From assembly GCA_934129945.1 (NCBI GenBank), contig CAKOXC010000002.1:184531-248530 (forward strand): 64,000 nt of DNA. The letters are read 5' to 3'. Each line of letters opens with the position of its first letter. Positions within the stretch are counted from its first letter, which is position 1. The position numbers and the translations under genes are program-made. Source of the stretch: an uncultured Bacilli bacterium. Its GTDB lineage: Bacteria > Bacillota_I > Bacilli_A > RF39 > UBA660. This document shows positions 1-8,319 of the stretch, piece after piece. The notes under the pieces were generated by a model. That model saw only the letters and a program-made list of their open reading frames with translations, was not told the origin of the DNA and did not search any database.

Positions 1-453
1 ACTTTTAGGATTTAAAATGTTATCATTCCAAAATTTTTCTACATCTGCAATTCTTTTATCAACCATACTACCCCTTTCGATAATAAGTGGTTTATATCCA
101 AATTTTGCAAGCATATAACTACATATCATACCGGCTGGCCCAAAGCCAATCACTACTGGGCGGGAATTTAATTTCTTAGTTCCTGTAACTTTATAAGTAT
201 ATTTTTCAAATGGAGTTTTAAATACATCGGAATTACTAATTTTCTTTAAAATTTTTTCTTCATTATTAACTTTTACATCAAGTTCATAAACATATTCTAT
301 ATCATCTTTTTTTCTAGCGTCTATTGATCTTTTAGAAATTTTATAATCAAGTACACAAGTTTCATTAATTCTTAACTTTTTAGCAATTTTTTTCGTAATC
401 TCTAATTTGTTATCTTTATCGATATTTATTTTAATTTGTCTTAGTCTTATCAT
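1..453 (-). CDS. FAD-dependent dehydrogenase-like protein (COG2509 type), N-terminal part
   Basis: The gene runs off the left edge, so only the first 151 codons are visible. The protein opens with a small charged domain of about 95 residues. A dinucleotide-binding start follows, PVVIGFGPAGM, then an acidic/basic strand end, LIIERG. This layout, an N-terminal extra domain before a GxGxxG FAD site, is that of the uncharacterised FAD-dependent dehydrogenases of COG2509; the substrate is unknown. The ATG at 453 overlaps the end of the upstream flavoprotein gene by 23 bases, so the two are probably co-transcribed and translationally coupled. The family call rests on the visible third only. Confidence 0.7.
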   Translation of the reverse strand, partial: MIRLRQIKINIDKDNKLEITKKIAKKLRINETCVLDYKISKRSIDARKKDDIEYVYELDVKVNNEEKILKKISNSDVFKTPFEKYTYKVTGTKKLNSRPVVIGFGPAGMICSYMLAKFGYKPLIIERGSMVDKRIADVEKFWNDNILNPKS

Positions 454-1642
454 TTATATATTCTCCTACTCTAAGAGCACTAAGCCATGCAAACATTAAA
501 TTATATCCACCACAATCACCATTGACATCTAAAATTTCTCCGGTAAAAAATAGATTATTTATAATTTTAGATTCAAAGTTTGAAGTAACATCTTGTAAAG
601 AAATTCCTCCAACTGTAATTTGAGCACTGGAAAATCCTTTAGTTTTAGTAATATTAACTTGATAATTTGTAATATTATCACATAGTTTTTTTATTCTTTC
701 TTCTGTTAAGTCAGTTAAATATTCATTCTCTTCAATTTTAGACTTTCTTAGAATTAATTTAATTAGTTTATAATTTATTATTCCTTCAAGCAACTGGATA
801 ATATTTCTATTATTTAGTTTTTCACTTCTTTTTGTTAGCCAGTAGAATACATCACTTACTTCTGGTAAAAAGTTTATCCCTATTACTTCTTTTTTTCCAT
901 TATCAAGTCCTTTAGAAACAATTGAACTTAATTGCATTACACAAATTCCACTAATTCCATAATCTGTTATTTGAAGTTCACCAATCTCATTTTTAATTTT
1001 TATATTATCTTCATATAAAGTTAATTCTACTTTAGTACGAACTCCACTTGCATTTTTTATTTTATCATCTGATTCTAACTGAACAAGACCAGGAAGAGGT
1101 TTAATAATTTTATGACCTAATTTTTTGATTATTTCTAAGCATTTTCCATCACTTCCTGTATTTTCATAAGAACATCCACCTGTTGCTACTATAACATAAT
1201 CAGCTTCATATTTAATACCATCAGAAGTATAAACTTTAAATATTTCATTATCTTTTTTTATATCAATAACATTTGTATTATAAATTATATTTACTCCTCT
1301 TAAATCTGCTTCTAATTCTAAAATATTTCTAAAACTTATAGCTTCTTTTGATTTTGGATAATAATATCCATCTTTAATTTCTGGCTCGATACCAATTGTA
1401 TCAAAAAATACTTTTATATTATCAAAATCATTTTCTCTTATAAAACTATTTAAATTATCTGATGAACTATGATAATTTAAAATACTATGTTTATCATTAA
1501 AATAATTGCATCTGCCATTACCAGTTATTAATAATTTTTTTCCACTTACATTATTTTTTTCAAGTATAGTAACTTCATTATTACTTAGCTTAATTGCTGC
1601 TAGAAGTCCACTTGCTCCAGCTCCAATTACGATTATTTTCAT
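431..1642 (-). CDS. HI0933/YhiN-family flavoprotein (NAD(P)/FAD-dependent oxidoreductase)
   Basis: This 403-residue protein begins with an FAD-binding Rossmann motif, VIGAGASGLLAA. The family signature GKKLLITGNGRCN follows near residue 35. The C-terminal FAD-contacting segment FTGEILDVNGDCGGYN comes before the end. This combination defines the HI0933/YhiN (BaiN-like) family, and the length is normal. Its physiological substrate is not known. The gene overlaps its neighbours on both sides: by a few bases with the DUF4186 gene upstream and by 23 bases with the other flavoprotein downstream. The three genes therefore look like one transcription unit. Family assignment is firm; function is not. 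Confidence 0.9.
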   Translation of the reverse strand: MKIIVIGAGASGLLAAIKLSNNEVTILEKNNVSGKKLLITGNGRCNYFNDKHSILNYHSSSDNLNSFIRENDFDNIKVFFDTIGIEPEIKDGYYYPKSKEAISFRNILELEADLRGVNIIYNTNVIDIKKDNEIFKVYTSDGIKYEADYVIVATGGCSYENTGSDGKCLEIIKKLGHKIIKPLPGLVQLESDDKIKNASGVRTKVELTLYEDNIKIKNEIGELQITDYGISGICVMQLSSIVSKGLDNGKKEVIGINFLPEVSDVFYWLTKRSEKLNNRNIIQLLEGIINYKLIKLILRKSKIEENEYLTDLTEERIKKLCDNITNYQVNITKTKGFSSAQITVGGISLQDVTSNFESKIINNLFFTGEILDVNGDCGGYNLMFAWLSALRVGEYINDKTKTN

Positions 1643-2007
1643 TTATTGTACCTACTTTCTATTTGGATATTTATCCATCTCATAATAACATTAACAATAT
1701 ATTTGATTTCTAATTCAGTTAATTCTTTATCTTTCTTAATATGATGCCATTTATAAAGACATGATCTGCAACAAGTAGCAGTTGCATGCTGAGCTATAAA
1801 CACAGGATGTCCTTTCATTGGAGTTTGCTTACCATCATTTTCAATATATTGTGGTTTTAATCTTTTATTAATAAATTCATAAGCGTGATTAGCTATTTCT
1901 TTTATACCAACTTTATCAATATAGACAAAATCTTTTTCCCTAAGCTTGAACGATGATCTAAACTTTGACTTTGATAACTTTTCTAAAATAATATCAATTG
2001 CATGCAT
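1639..2007 (-). CDS. DUF4186 family protein
   Basis: This 122-residue protein is of unknown function. It carries the central block PMKGHPVFIAQHATATCCR followed by SCLYKW, a His/Cys-rich segment that looks like a metal site. I recognise it as DUF4186. It is the first gene of the short minus-strand unit with the two flavoproteins and overlaps the next start. The conserved ATATCCRxC region suggests metal or redox chemistry, but that is inference. No signal peptide or membrane segment is seen. Confidence 0.75.
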   Translation of the reverse strand: MHAIDIILEKLSKSKFRSSFKLREKDFVYIDKVGIKEIANHAYEFINKRLKPQYIENDGKQTPMKGHPVFIAQHATATCCRSCLYKWHHIKKDKELTELEIKYIVNVIMRWINIQIESRYNK

Positions 2008-2112
2008 TCTAAACCACCTTACTTAAATTGTATCAAAAATAATACTTTTATTAAAGTCACTATTTAACAAATAATTTATTCATTAAAATTAACAATCAAA
2101 AATAATATTATA

Positions 2113-3213
2113 GTGATGATGATAATGAAAAAAAATAAAGTTGATTATATTTTATTATTTGCCACTTTAATGTTAGCAATATTTGGAATAATAATGATTT
2201 ATTCTGCTAGTTTTGTGTGGGCTGAATATAAATTTCATGATCAATTTAAATTTGTTAAGGCACAAAGTATATTTTTTATAATAGGTTTAGTGTTAATATT
2301 TTTCTTTTCTAAATTGGATATTAAATTTTTAAAGAAAAAAGCAAATTTAATATTATTTTGTTGTTTTATTTTATTATTGTTAGTTTTAATACCCGGAATA
2401 GGAACAATTAGAAATGGTTCAAGAAGCTGGTTTGGAATTGGAGGACTTGGTATTCAACCTAGTGAATTTAGTAAAATTGGTCTTATAATATACGTTTCAA
2501 AATATCTTTCAAATAATAATAAATTAATGAAAAACATAAAAAAAGGTGTCTTCCCCATATTACTTATAATTGGAATATTTTTTGCCCTTATTATGTTAGA
2601 ACCTGACTTTGGTACAGCAATGGTTATAACATTAACTTTAATCGTAATTATTTTTACCTCAGGAGTAAAAATATCATTTTTTACAAATATTGGTTTAATT
2701 GGAATATTGGGTATAGTTTTGTTAATAATAATTGCTCCATACCGAATGGCAAGAATTGTTTCATTTTTAAACCCTTGGAGTGATCCGTTAGGTAGTGGGT
2801 TCCAAATAATTCAAAGTTTGTATGCCATTGGTCCGGGTGGTCTTTTAGGCCAAGGATTCTTACATAGTAGACAAAAAAGCTTTTACTTACCCGAACCCCA
2901 AACTGATTTTATTTTTTCTATTATCAGTGAAGAATTTGGAATATTAGGAGTTATAATTGTTTGTAGTTTGTTTTTTATTATTTTTTATAGATGTATAAAA
3001 ATTGCTTTAAGACAAACTGACTTATTTAAAAAATATTTAACATTTGGTTTAGCTTTTGGAATTATTATTCAAGCAATTTTAAATTTATGTGTAGTTGTAG
3101 GTCTTATACCTGTAACTGGAGTTACGCTACCATTTTTATCATATGGTGGTTCATCACTTCTTGTATCTATGACGAGTATTGGAATAGTTTTAAATATAAG
3201 TAAAAGAAGCTAG
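2113..3213 (+). CDS. FtsW/RodA/SpoVE-family peptidoglycan glycosyltransferase
   Basis: This is an integral membrane SEDS protein of 366 residues with about ten hydrophobic segments. Family hallmarks are visible: PSEFSKIGLI, the long loop with RMARIVSFLNPWSDPLGSGF, then PEPQTDFIFSIISEE holding the catalytic-type aspartate, and GVTLPFLSYGGSSL near the end. SEDS proteins polymerise lipid II in partnership with a class B PBP. FtsW is the best guess because of the PxxGxTLPFxSYGGSS ending, but RodA or SpoVE cannot be excluded from sequence alone. The start is ambiguous: GTG at 2113 is followed by in-frame ATGs at 2116, 2119 and 2125, with no clear ribosome binding site. It is one of the few plus-strand genes and stands apart from the other division genes. 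Confidence 0.9.
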   Translation: MMMIMKKNKVDYILLFATLMLAIFGIIMIYSASFVWAEYKFHDQFKFVKAQSIFFIIGLVLIFFFSKLDIKFLKKKANLILFCCFILLLLVLIPGIGTIRNGSRSWFGIGGLGIQPSEFSKIGLIIYVSKYLSNNNKLMKNIKKGVFPILLIIGIFFALIMLEPDFGTAMVITLTLIVIIFTSGVKISFFTNIGLIGILGIVLLIIIAPYRMARIVSFLNPWSDPLGSGFQIIQSLYAIGPGGLLGQGFLHSRQKSFYLPEPQTDFIFSIISEEFGILGVIIVCSLFFIIFYRCIKIALRQTDLFKKYLTFGLAFGIIIQAILNLCVVVGLIPVTGVTLPFLSYGGSSLLVSMTSIGIVLNISKRS

Positions 3214-3229
3214 ATTTTTCTAGCTTCTT
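3204..3229. terminator. bidirectional terminator over two convergent stop codons
   Basis: A ten-base-pair inverted repeat, AAGAAGCTAG and CTAGCTTCTT, flanks a six-base loop. It lies exactly over the converging gene ends and contributes to both stop codons. A-rich and T-rich flanks allow it to work on either strand. Confidence 0.8.
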
Positions 3230-4688
3230 CAAACCCTGGAATAGCTGTTATATAAGCATTTAATAAATAATAATTTGTATTTAATTTTTCTTCTAATTCT
3301 TCTTTTGTTACTTTTTTTATATCATTTTCACTAATTAGAAAGTAAAGATACTCATCATCTAGTTTATATGTAAATAACAAATATGGTACTCTTTTTTCTA
3401 ATTCATTTTTCACACAAAATTTATAATTGATATTTTCAAGTTCTTCTCTTGGAAATAATAATTCTGTATAATTCTCAAGGGCTTTTAACTTTTCAAGACC
3501 ACTTAAATTCAAATTTTTAACTAGAGCAAAAAGTTTAGTCATATTATCTTTAAATATTCGTATTTTATCAGGAGTTTTTTCATCAACTGTATTATAAATA
3601 TTTAAGAAATTACTCTTTAAATCTTCTAATGACATATTGGGATACCCATATTCTTTGTCAATATTTTTTATATTTACACTAACATCTTTATTTTTTTCTA
3701 AACATTTATATCCTTGTGTTTTAATACCTAATTGTACTCGCGTAAAATCACTCATGTAAATGCCTGTATACATATCTTTTACAGATTGGGTAGCATCTGC
3801 AGACATAAGTGTACCATCGCAATCAAATATTACAAATTTGTGATAATCACCTCTAACTCTATTTTTAATTCCTACTTTATTTAGTAAACTTGCATATATT
3901 TTTGCCCAAGTTGAACAAATTACTTCATTATCATCAAAAGTTATCTCTCTTATATTTTTATATCTTAAAGCATTAATTTTTTCGTTGACATTTACTCCTT
4001 CTTTAGATATATCTGAGGAATCATAAAAAAAATAATCTAAGTCATAATTTAGAAATTTACAACTATTTAAATATAATTTTCTAGCAATGGTGAATTTTGA
4101 ATCATTAGAATTTATTCCTTTAAACATTAAATTTTCTAATTTTTCATTTAATCTTTCATAAGTTATTTCACCATTCATTAAATGATTTCTTTTAATTTTT
4201 AAAGAATACTTTTGCATAAGCATATTAAATCTTCTTTGACATACACTGTCAATGACAGTAGTTTTATTAGAGTCAAAATAATCAAATAAGTCATACATAG
4301 TATTTAAGTAAGTTTCAATTGGTATGTTATTGAAAAATTCTTTGTTTTCTTCAAAATTATAAAATTTATCAAATATTTCTTCACTATTTAAAATCTTCAA
4401 AACATCATCAACTGTTATTTCATTTTTTTCTTTATTCAATTTATATTTTTTCTTTATTTTAAATTTACTATTTAAATATTTGATTCTTTTTAATTCATCT
4501 TTTGTTAAATTTCCATTGTTTATTTCATACTGAACGTACTCATTAATTGCATTAACATAGTATTTTTGGTCAACATCTGCAAACCCTTTATCTTTTTTTA
4601 CAAAATCTACAAATGTATTACTATCAGTTATTATTGCTTTAATTAAACTAATAGGAATTAGTTCTTGTGTTGGTATCATATCTTGCAT
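3210..4688 (-). CDS. transglutaminase-like (papain-fold) protein of unknown function
   Basis: This 492-residue cytosolic protein has no signal peptide. The first half is helical and unrecognised. Around residue 258 the segment EVICSTWAKIYASLL resembles the nucleophilic Cys helix of transglutaminase-like enzymes. It is followed by DYHKFVIFDCDGTLMSADAT, with His283 and a downstream Asp suited to complete a Cys-His-Asp triad. The remainder is lysine- and asparagine-rich. The substrate is unknown; such folds act as proteases, peptidoglycan-modifying or amidating enzymes. The ATG at 4688 has a GGTGAT ribosome site six bases upstream. The last codons overlap the convergent SEDS gene by four bases. 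Confidence 0.55.
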   Translation of the reverse strand: MQDMIPTQELIPISLIKAIITDSNTFVDFVKKDKGFADVDQKYYVNAINEYVQYEINNGNLTKDELKRIKYLNSKFKIKKKYKLNKEKNEITVDDVLKILNSEEIFDKFYNFEENKEFFNNIPIETYLNTMYDLFDYFDSNKTTVIDSVCQRRFNMLMQKYSLKIKRNHLMNGEITYERLNEKLENLMFKGINSNDSKFTIARKLYLNSCKFLNYDLDYFFYDSSDISKEGVNVNEKINALRYKNIREITFDDNEVICSTWAKIYASLLNKVGIKNRVRGDYHKFVIFDCDGTLMSADATQSVKDMYTGIYMSDFTRVQLGIKTQGYKCLEKNKDVSVNIKNIDKEYGYPNMSLEDLKSNFLNIYNTVDEKTPDKIRIFKDNMTKLFALVKNLNLSGLEKLKALENYTELLFPREELENINYKFCVKNELEKRVPYLLFTYKLDDEYLYFLISENDIKKVTKEELEEKLNTNYYLLNAYITAIPGFEEARKI

Positions 4689-4734
4689 TCTATCACCTTA
4701 ATTTAATTATATTTACTAATTTATTTTTATACAA

Positions 4735-4762
4735 GAAAAAAGCGTTTTTTAAACGTTTTTTT
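4735..4762 (-). terminator. terminator of the suf operon
   Basis: On the minus strand an A-rich arm and CGTTT pair with AAACG followed by a run of six T just after the sufU stop. This is a typical intrinsic terminator, and it indicates that the operon ends with sufU. Confidence 0.7.
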
Positions 4763-4766
4763 GACA

Positions 4767-5192
4767 TTATTTTTTTATTTTTTCTAAGGCTTTTTTTATT
4801 CCTAGATAAGGAAGCAGCGCACAATGTTTACGATTAGCTTGTTTATATATTGTATCATATACTATTGCTTCATTAAGTAAATCTTTATTATAATCTTTTT
4901 CATTTACCATATTATCAAATTCTTCCATGTATTTAATGGCTTCATCGATTGTTTTTCCAATTAAATTATGAATCATTATTGAAGTTGAAGAAGTTGAAAT
5001 AGCACAAGCTTCACCATCAAATTTAATATCTTTTATCATATTATTTTCAACCAATAAATAAATATCTAAATTATCAATACAACTTTCATTATTAGTATTT
5101 ACTTTAATATATCTTTCATCATCAATACTTTCTTTATTCATAGGATTTTGATAATTTTCTAAAATAATTTCTCTCTTTAAATTTTCATCCAT
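4767..5192 (-). CDS. sufU: SufU, sulfur-transfer zinc protein of the SUF system
   Basis: This 141-residue protein is of the SufU/IscU-like fold. The three metal-ligand cysteines of SufU are present in order: NESCID near residue 38, GEACAIS near 62 and RKHCALL near 123, with the aspartate after the first cysteine. In Firmicutes SufU accepts persulfide sulfur from SufS through a zinc-ligand swap. The gene follows sufS by two bases and ends the operon. Length and motifs are normal. Confidence 0.9.
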   Translation of the reverse strand: MDENLKREIILENYQNPMNKESIDDERYIKVNTNNESCIDNLDIYLLVENNMIKDIKFDGEACAISTSSTSIMIHNLIGKTIDEAIKYMEEFDNMVNEKDYNKDLLNEAIVYDTIYKQANRKHCALLPYLGIKKALEKIKK

Positions 5193-5194
5193 TG

Positions 5195-6391
5195 TTATAA
5201 CATCTCTCTTAATATCTTATTTTTATCACTTAGTAATTTTATTAATAAATCTATTTCTTCTTTTGTATTATAAAAATATAAACTTACTCTTAAAGTATTA
5301 TTAACATTTGTAGCACTCTTTAAAACTTTAGCACAATGATTTCCAGCTCTTACACAAATATGGTATTTATTTAAATAATAAGCAACATCTTGGGAAAATA
5401 TTCCATCTATATTAAATGCTACTATTCCACTATCACTTTCTATATTTATTATATCAATGTGAGGAATTGTTATTAAATTATCTACTAAATATTTTCGAAG
5501 TTCAACTTCATGTTTATGAATATTGTTTAGACCTATTTTTTTTAAGTATCTTACTGCTTCGCCAAGCCCAATTGCTCCAGCTATATTTGGTGTTCCAGCT
5601 TCTAGTCTATGAGGAAGTTGCTTTAAATAAACATGATCTTCATCATCAAATGATTCATTCATTCCACCACCTAGATTTGTTGGTATCACTTTTTCTAATA
5701 ATTCTTTTTTACCATAAAGTACTCCAATACCAGTAGGTCCACACATTTTATGCCCTGAAAAAGCAAGAAAATCTACATCACTATCTGTAACGTCAGTCTT
5801 TAAATGTGGAACACTTTGAGCACCATCTACAACTACAAAAGCATTATTTTCATGAGCTAGTTTTGTTATTTCTTTAATTGGCCTTATATCACCAACTACG
5901 TTAGTAATTTCAGCCAGCGCTATTACTTTTGTATTTTCATTTATTACCTTTTTTATATTATCCATAGTAACATAATAGTTTTCATCAAGGGGAACATAAA
6001 CTATTTTACATCCTATTTCTTTAGCAAGCCTAAACCAAGGCATTACGTTTGATGCATGTTCACTTTTGGTAATTACAATCTCATCATCCGCCTCAAGATA
6101 TCTTCTAAAAAATCCTGTTGCTATCATATTCAATGAATCAGTAGATCCGCTTGTAAATACAATTTCTTCTCTATATCTAGCATTGATAAATTCTTTAATT
6201 TCATCACGAGCATTTTCATATTCATAATCTACTTTTAAAGATAAGTCATAGTCACCTCTATGAGCATTTGCTGAATAATCTCTATAGTATTCTGTTATTT
6301 TATCAATAACACATTTAGGTTTTAAACTAGTTGCACCACTATCTAAATAAATTAAATTGTTTTGAAGAATAGGAAAATCTTCTCTATGCAT
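5195..6391 (-). CDS. sufS: SufS cysteine desulfurase
   Basis: This is a PLP-dependent enzyme of 398 residues that releases sulfur from cysteine as a persulfide. The PLP lysine lies in FSGHKMCGPTGIGVLYG. The catalytic cysteine lies in RAGNHCAKVL near residue 355. The start YLDSGATSLKP and the segment EITNVVGDIRPI are typical of group II (SufS/CsdA) desulfurases. A good ribosome site, AGGAGGTG, precedes the ATG. It sits between sufD and sufU and should pass sulfur to the adjacent SufU. Confidence 0.95.
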   Translation of the reverse strand: MHREDFPILQNNLIYLDSGATSLKPKCVIDKITEYYRDYSANAHRGDYDLSLKVDYEYENARDEIKEFINARYREEIVFTSGSTDSLNMIATGFFRRYLEADDEIVITKSEHASNVMPWFRLAKEIGCKIVYVPLDENYYVTMDNIKKVINENTKVIALAEITNVVGDIRPIKEITKLAHENNAFVVVDGAQSVPHLKTDVTDSDVDFLAFSGHKMCGPTGIGVLYGKKELLEKVIPTNLGGGMNESFDDEDHVYLKQLPHRLEAGTPNIAGAIGLGEAVRYLKKIGLNNIHKHEVELRKYLVDNLITIPHIDIINIESDSGIVAFNIDGIFSQDVAYYLNKYHICVRAGNHCAKVLKSATNVNNTLRVSLYFYNTKEEIDLLIKLLSDKNKILREML

Positions 6392-6402
6392 AAATTCACC
6401 TC

Positions 6403-7071
6403 CTAATTATTTTTATCTATAATTTCATTCATATCACTATTTAAAATACTTTTTAAAAAACCAGAAATAATAAGTTTTTTAGCATCATCATTTTCTATTC
6501 CTTTAGAATTTAAGTAGAATAAATAATCTTTATTTATATTTCCAATAGTAGAATTATGATTTGCTATGACTTCATTAGAATCTATAAACATATTTGGATT
6601 AATTTTAATAAATCCATTTTCTAAATTTAACCCTCTTAAATCTTCATTAAATTCATTATTTAAAGTTTTCTCTGTTACTTTTCCATTGCTATCAATAATA
6701 GCAGTAGCATTTTCTAAAGCTACTCCTCTTACTCTTATATTACTTTTTATATTATTTTTAATAATATTATTATTTATTATAAGTTTACAGTTATCATTAT
6801 TTATAAAGGAATAATTAAAATTAGTAATAGAATTTTCATAATTATTTATCTCAATAATTTTATTTTTAAAATTATTATTAGAAAACATATAGTAATTTAT
6901 ACTGCTATTTTCTAAAACATCTATTTTTAATTTTAAGTTATCGCATTCATTAAAATCATAAATGGTAGAGTTACCATTTATTCTTAAATTTACTTCATCA
7001 TTATTAATTATTATCTTGCAATTTTCATCATTTATTTCAAAATCATTGGTATTTATATTTATAATATTCAT
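6403..7071 (-). CDS. sufD: short SufD/SufB-family Fe-S scaffold protein
   Basis: This 222-residue beta-rich protein has the family's C-terminal signature, IANHNSTIGNINKDYLFYL followed by NSKGI and a hydrophobic helix. The conserved His of SufD is kept. The position where SufB carries its key Cys is not Cys here, so it is closer to SufD. It is about half the usual length of SufD or SufB (400-470 residues), with the N-terminal region missing. The rest is extremely Asn/Ile-rich. It lies between sufC and sufS. No sufB is present in the window, so this may be the only scaffold of the locus, or sufB may lie elsewhere. Confidence 0.75.
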   Translation of the reverse strand: MNIININTNDFEINDENCKIIINNDEVNLRINGNSTIYDFNECDNLKLKIDVLENSSINYYMFSNNNFKNKIIEINNYENSITNFNYSFINNDNCKLIINNNIIKNNIKSNIRVRGVALENATAIIDSNGKVTEKTLNNEFNEDLRGLNLENGFIKINPNMFIDSNEVIANHNSTIGNINKDYLFYLNSKGIENDDAKKLIISGFLKSILNSDMNEIIDKNN

Positions 7072-7099
7072 AAATTTATTTTATCGTAATAATATTAAC

Positions 7100-7819
7100 C
7101 TAAATATTATTAAATCCATTCTCTTCGACATAATTTGCAAGACTATAATCGCCTGATTTTCTAATTGTTCCATCTTTTAAAATATGAACAAAGTCAGGTT
7201 TTATATATTCTAAGATTTTTTTATGATGAGTAATAATTAAAATACTTGGTTTAAATTTTTTATAATATTTCATAATTGATTCAGACACTACTTTAAGAGC
7301 ATCAACATCTAATCCAGAGTCAATTTCATCAAGTATTATAAAACTTGGTTCTAACATCCATAAGTGAATTAATTCGTTTTTCTTTTTTTCGCCACCAGAC
7401 ATTCCTAAGTTTATTTCTCGATGTAAAAAATTTTCTGGAATATTTAATTCATTACATATTTCTTTAGCTTTTTTACTAAATTCAAATATATTTAATTTTT
7501 TTCCTTGAGCATTAAGAGTTGTTCTTAGCATTTCTGCGTTGGTAATTCCTTCAAGTTCAATTGGATTTTGATTAAGTAAAAATACACCATCTTTTGCTAT
7601 TTGATATGTTTCTTCATTAGTTATATCTTTATCATTCAAAATAATAGTACCACTTTTTTTATAATTTTTATCATTAAGAATTACCTTACATAATGTTGAT
7701 TTACCTACTCCGTTTGGCCCCATGATTGCATGGATTTCACCATCATTTATATTTAAATTTAAATTATTTAATATTTTTTTATCTTCTGCATCTACAGATA
7801 AATTTTTAATATTTAACAT
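7100..7819 (-). CDS. sufC: SufC, ABC-type ATPase of the SUF system
   Basis: This cytosolic ATPase drives Fe-S assembly on the SufBD scaffold. It has the Walker A motif GPNGVGKST, the signature LGMSGGEKKKNE, Walker B FIILDEIDSGLD and the switch histidine in IITHHKK. The SGGEKKK and DEIDSGLD forms are specific for SufC within ABC proteins. The reading frame is open for nine more codons upstream, but the ATG at 7819 is preferred because GGGTGAT lies just before it. That gives 239 residues, close to normal. It is the first gene of the suf operon. Confidence 0.93.
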   Translation of the reverse strand: MLNIKNLSVDAEDKKILNNLNLNINDGEIHAIMGPNGVGKSTLCKVILNDKNYKKSGTIILNDKDITNEETYQIAKDGVFLLNQNPIELEGITNAEMLRTTLNAQGKKLNIFEFSKKAKEICNELNIPENFLHREINLGMSGGEKKKNELIHLWMLEPSFIILDEIDSGLDVDALKVVSESIMKYYKKFKPSILIITHHKKILEYIKPDFVHILKDGTIRKSGDYSLANYVEENGFNNI

Positions 7820-7913
7820 AAAAATCACCCAAGTGTATTTTATCAAATTTCTATTAAATTGTCATCTTTTCTTATAAAAAATGTATTTATGAAAAATATC
7901 TTTAATAAAAAAA

Positions 7914-7942
7914 TTGTATCTATATAAAATCTATGATATTAT
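7914..7942 (+). promoter_or_regulatory. promoter of antisense RNA, toxin module copy 1
   Basis: A -35 TTGTAT (7914-7919) and -10 TATTAT (7937-7942) are separated by 17 bases. The same -10 and downstream bases recur in copy 2 at 43158. Transcription would begin near 7949. Confidence 0.6.
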
Positions 7943-7948
7943 TAATTT

Positions 7949-8041
7949 AGGTGAGAAGCAAAAAGTCTTTTAGGGACTTGATGCTTGCCACGTATGTGTT
8001 AAGCACCTTTATTCAGGTTTTAAGAATAAAGATGCTTTTTT
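7949..8041 (+). ncRNA. candidate antitoxin RNA, copy 1 (convergent with the toxin mRNA)
   Basis: A short plus-strand transcript of about 93 bases is predicted from the promoter to a strong terminator. The terminator stem is AGCACCTTTATTC with GAATAAAGATGCT, followed by a T run. The 5' part has nested stems (AAGCA with TGCTT around AGTC with GGGACT). It is nearly identical to 43170-43267. It points at the toxin gene on the other strand and would overlap the 3' part of a long toxin mRNA. This is the convergent arrangement of type I modules such as txpA/ratA, bsrG/SR4 and pAD1 par. No expression evidence is available. Confidence 0.6.
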
Positions 8042-8042
8042 A

Positions 8043-8135
8043 TTATATTAATATAATTATCAATTTATATATTATATATAATAGTATGATTATTAAGATG
8101 TATAATCCGAAGATTAAAAAATCCTTTTTAGTCAT
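8043..8135 (-). CDS. small hydrophobic peptide, candidate type I toxin (copy 1)
   Basis: This 30-residue peptide begins MTKKDFLIFGLYILIII and ends LIIILI, so it is almost entirely one membrane-spanning helix after a charged start. The ATG at 8135 has the ribosome site AAGAAGGTAG upstream. The 5' leader contains CTACCTT, which can pair with AAGGTAG and hide that site. A second copy at 43269 encodes a different peptide of the same plan (MNKND start, hydrophobic body) with the same leader. Small hydrophobic peptides opposed by convergent RNAs are typical type I toxins. The sequence is not one I recognise from Fst, TxpA or BsrG, so the family is open. Confidence 0.6.
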   Translation of the reverse strand: MTKKDFLIFGLYILIIILLYIIYKLIIILI

Positions 8136-8230
8136 ATGTACTACCTTCTTTCACAGTTTTGCCAAAACCCCCTGAATTTTAGTCCCTAAAGTAAGGTAGC
8201 AAGCATCTTCTTTTTGCTTCTCGAGACTGT

Positions 8231-8258
8231 ATTATATAGTAATTTTTTTATATTTCAA
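8231..8258 (-). promoter_or_regulatory. promoter of toxin mRNA, copy 1
   Basis: On the minus strand a -35 TTGAAA (8258-8253) and -10 TATAAT (8236-8231) are separated by 16 bases. The block is identical in copy 2 (43500-43473). Transcription should start near 8223, giving a leader of about 88 bases. Confidence 0.65.
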
Positions 8259-8319
8259 GACTTTCGACAAAACTAGAAAAAACTTCTTATTTTTTGACAT
8301 TTTTTGCATAAAAAACATC

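Noticed and set aside
7949..8260. The two repeated elements (near 7949 and 43170) as MITE-type mobile elements with terminal inverted repeats
   Set aside because: The ends are inverted repeats, but the inner part keeps promoters, ribosome site, peptide plan and a compensating base change. No target duplication is evident. A toxin/antisense module explains more; a MITE origin is not excluded.
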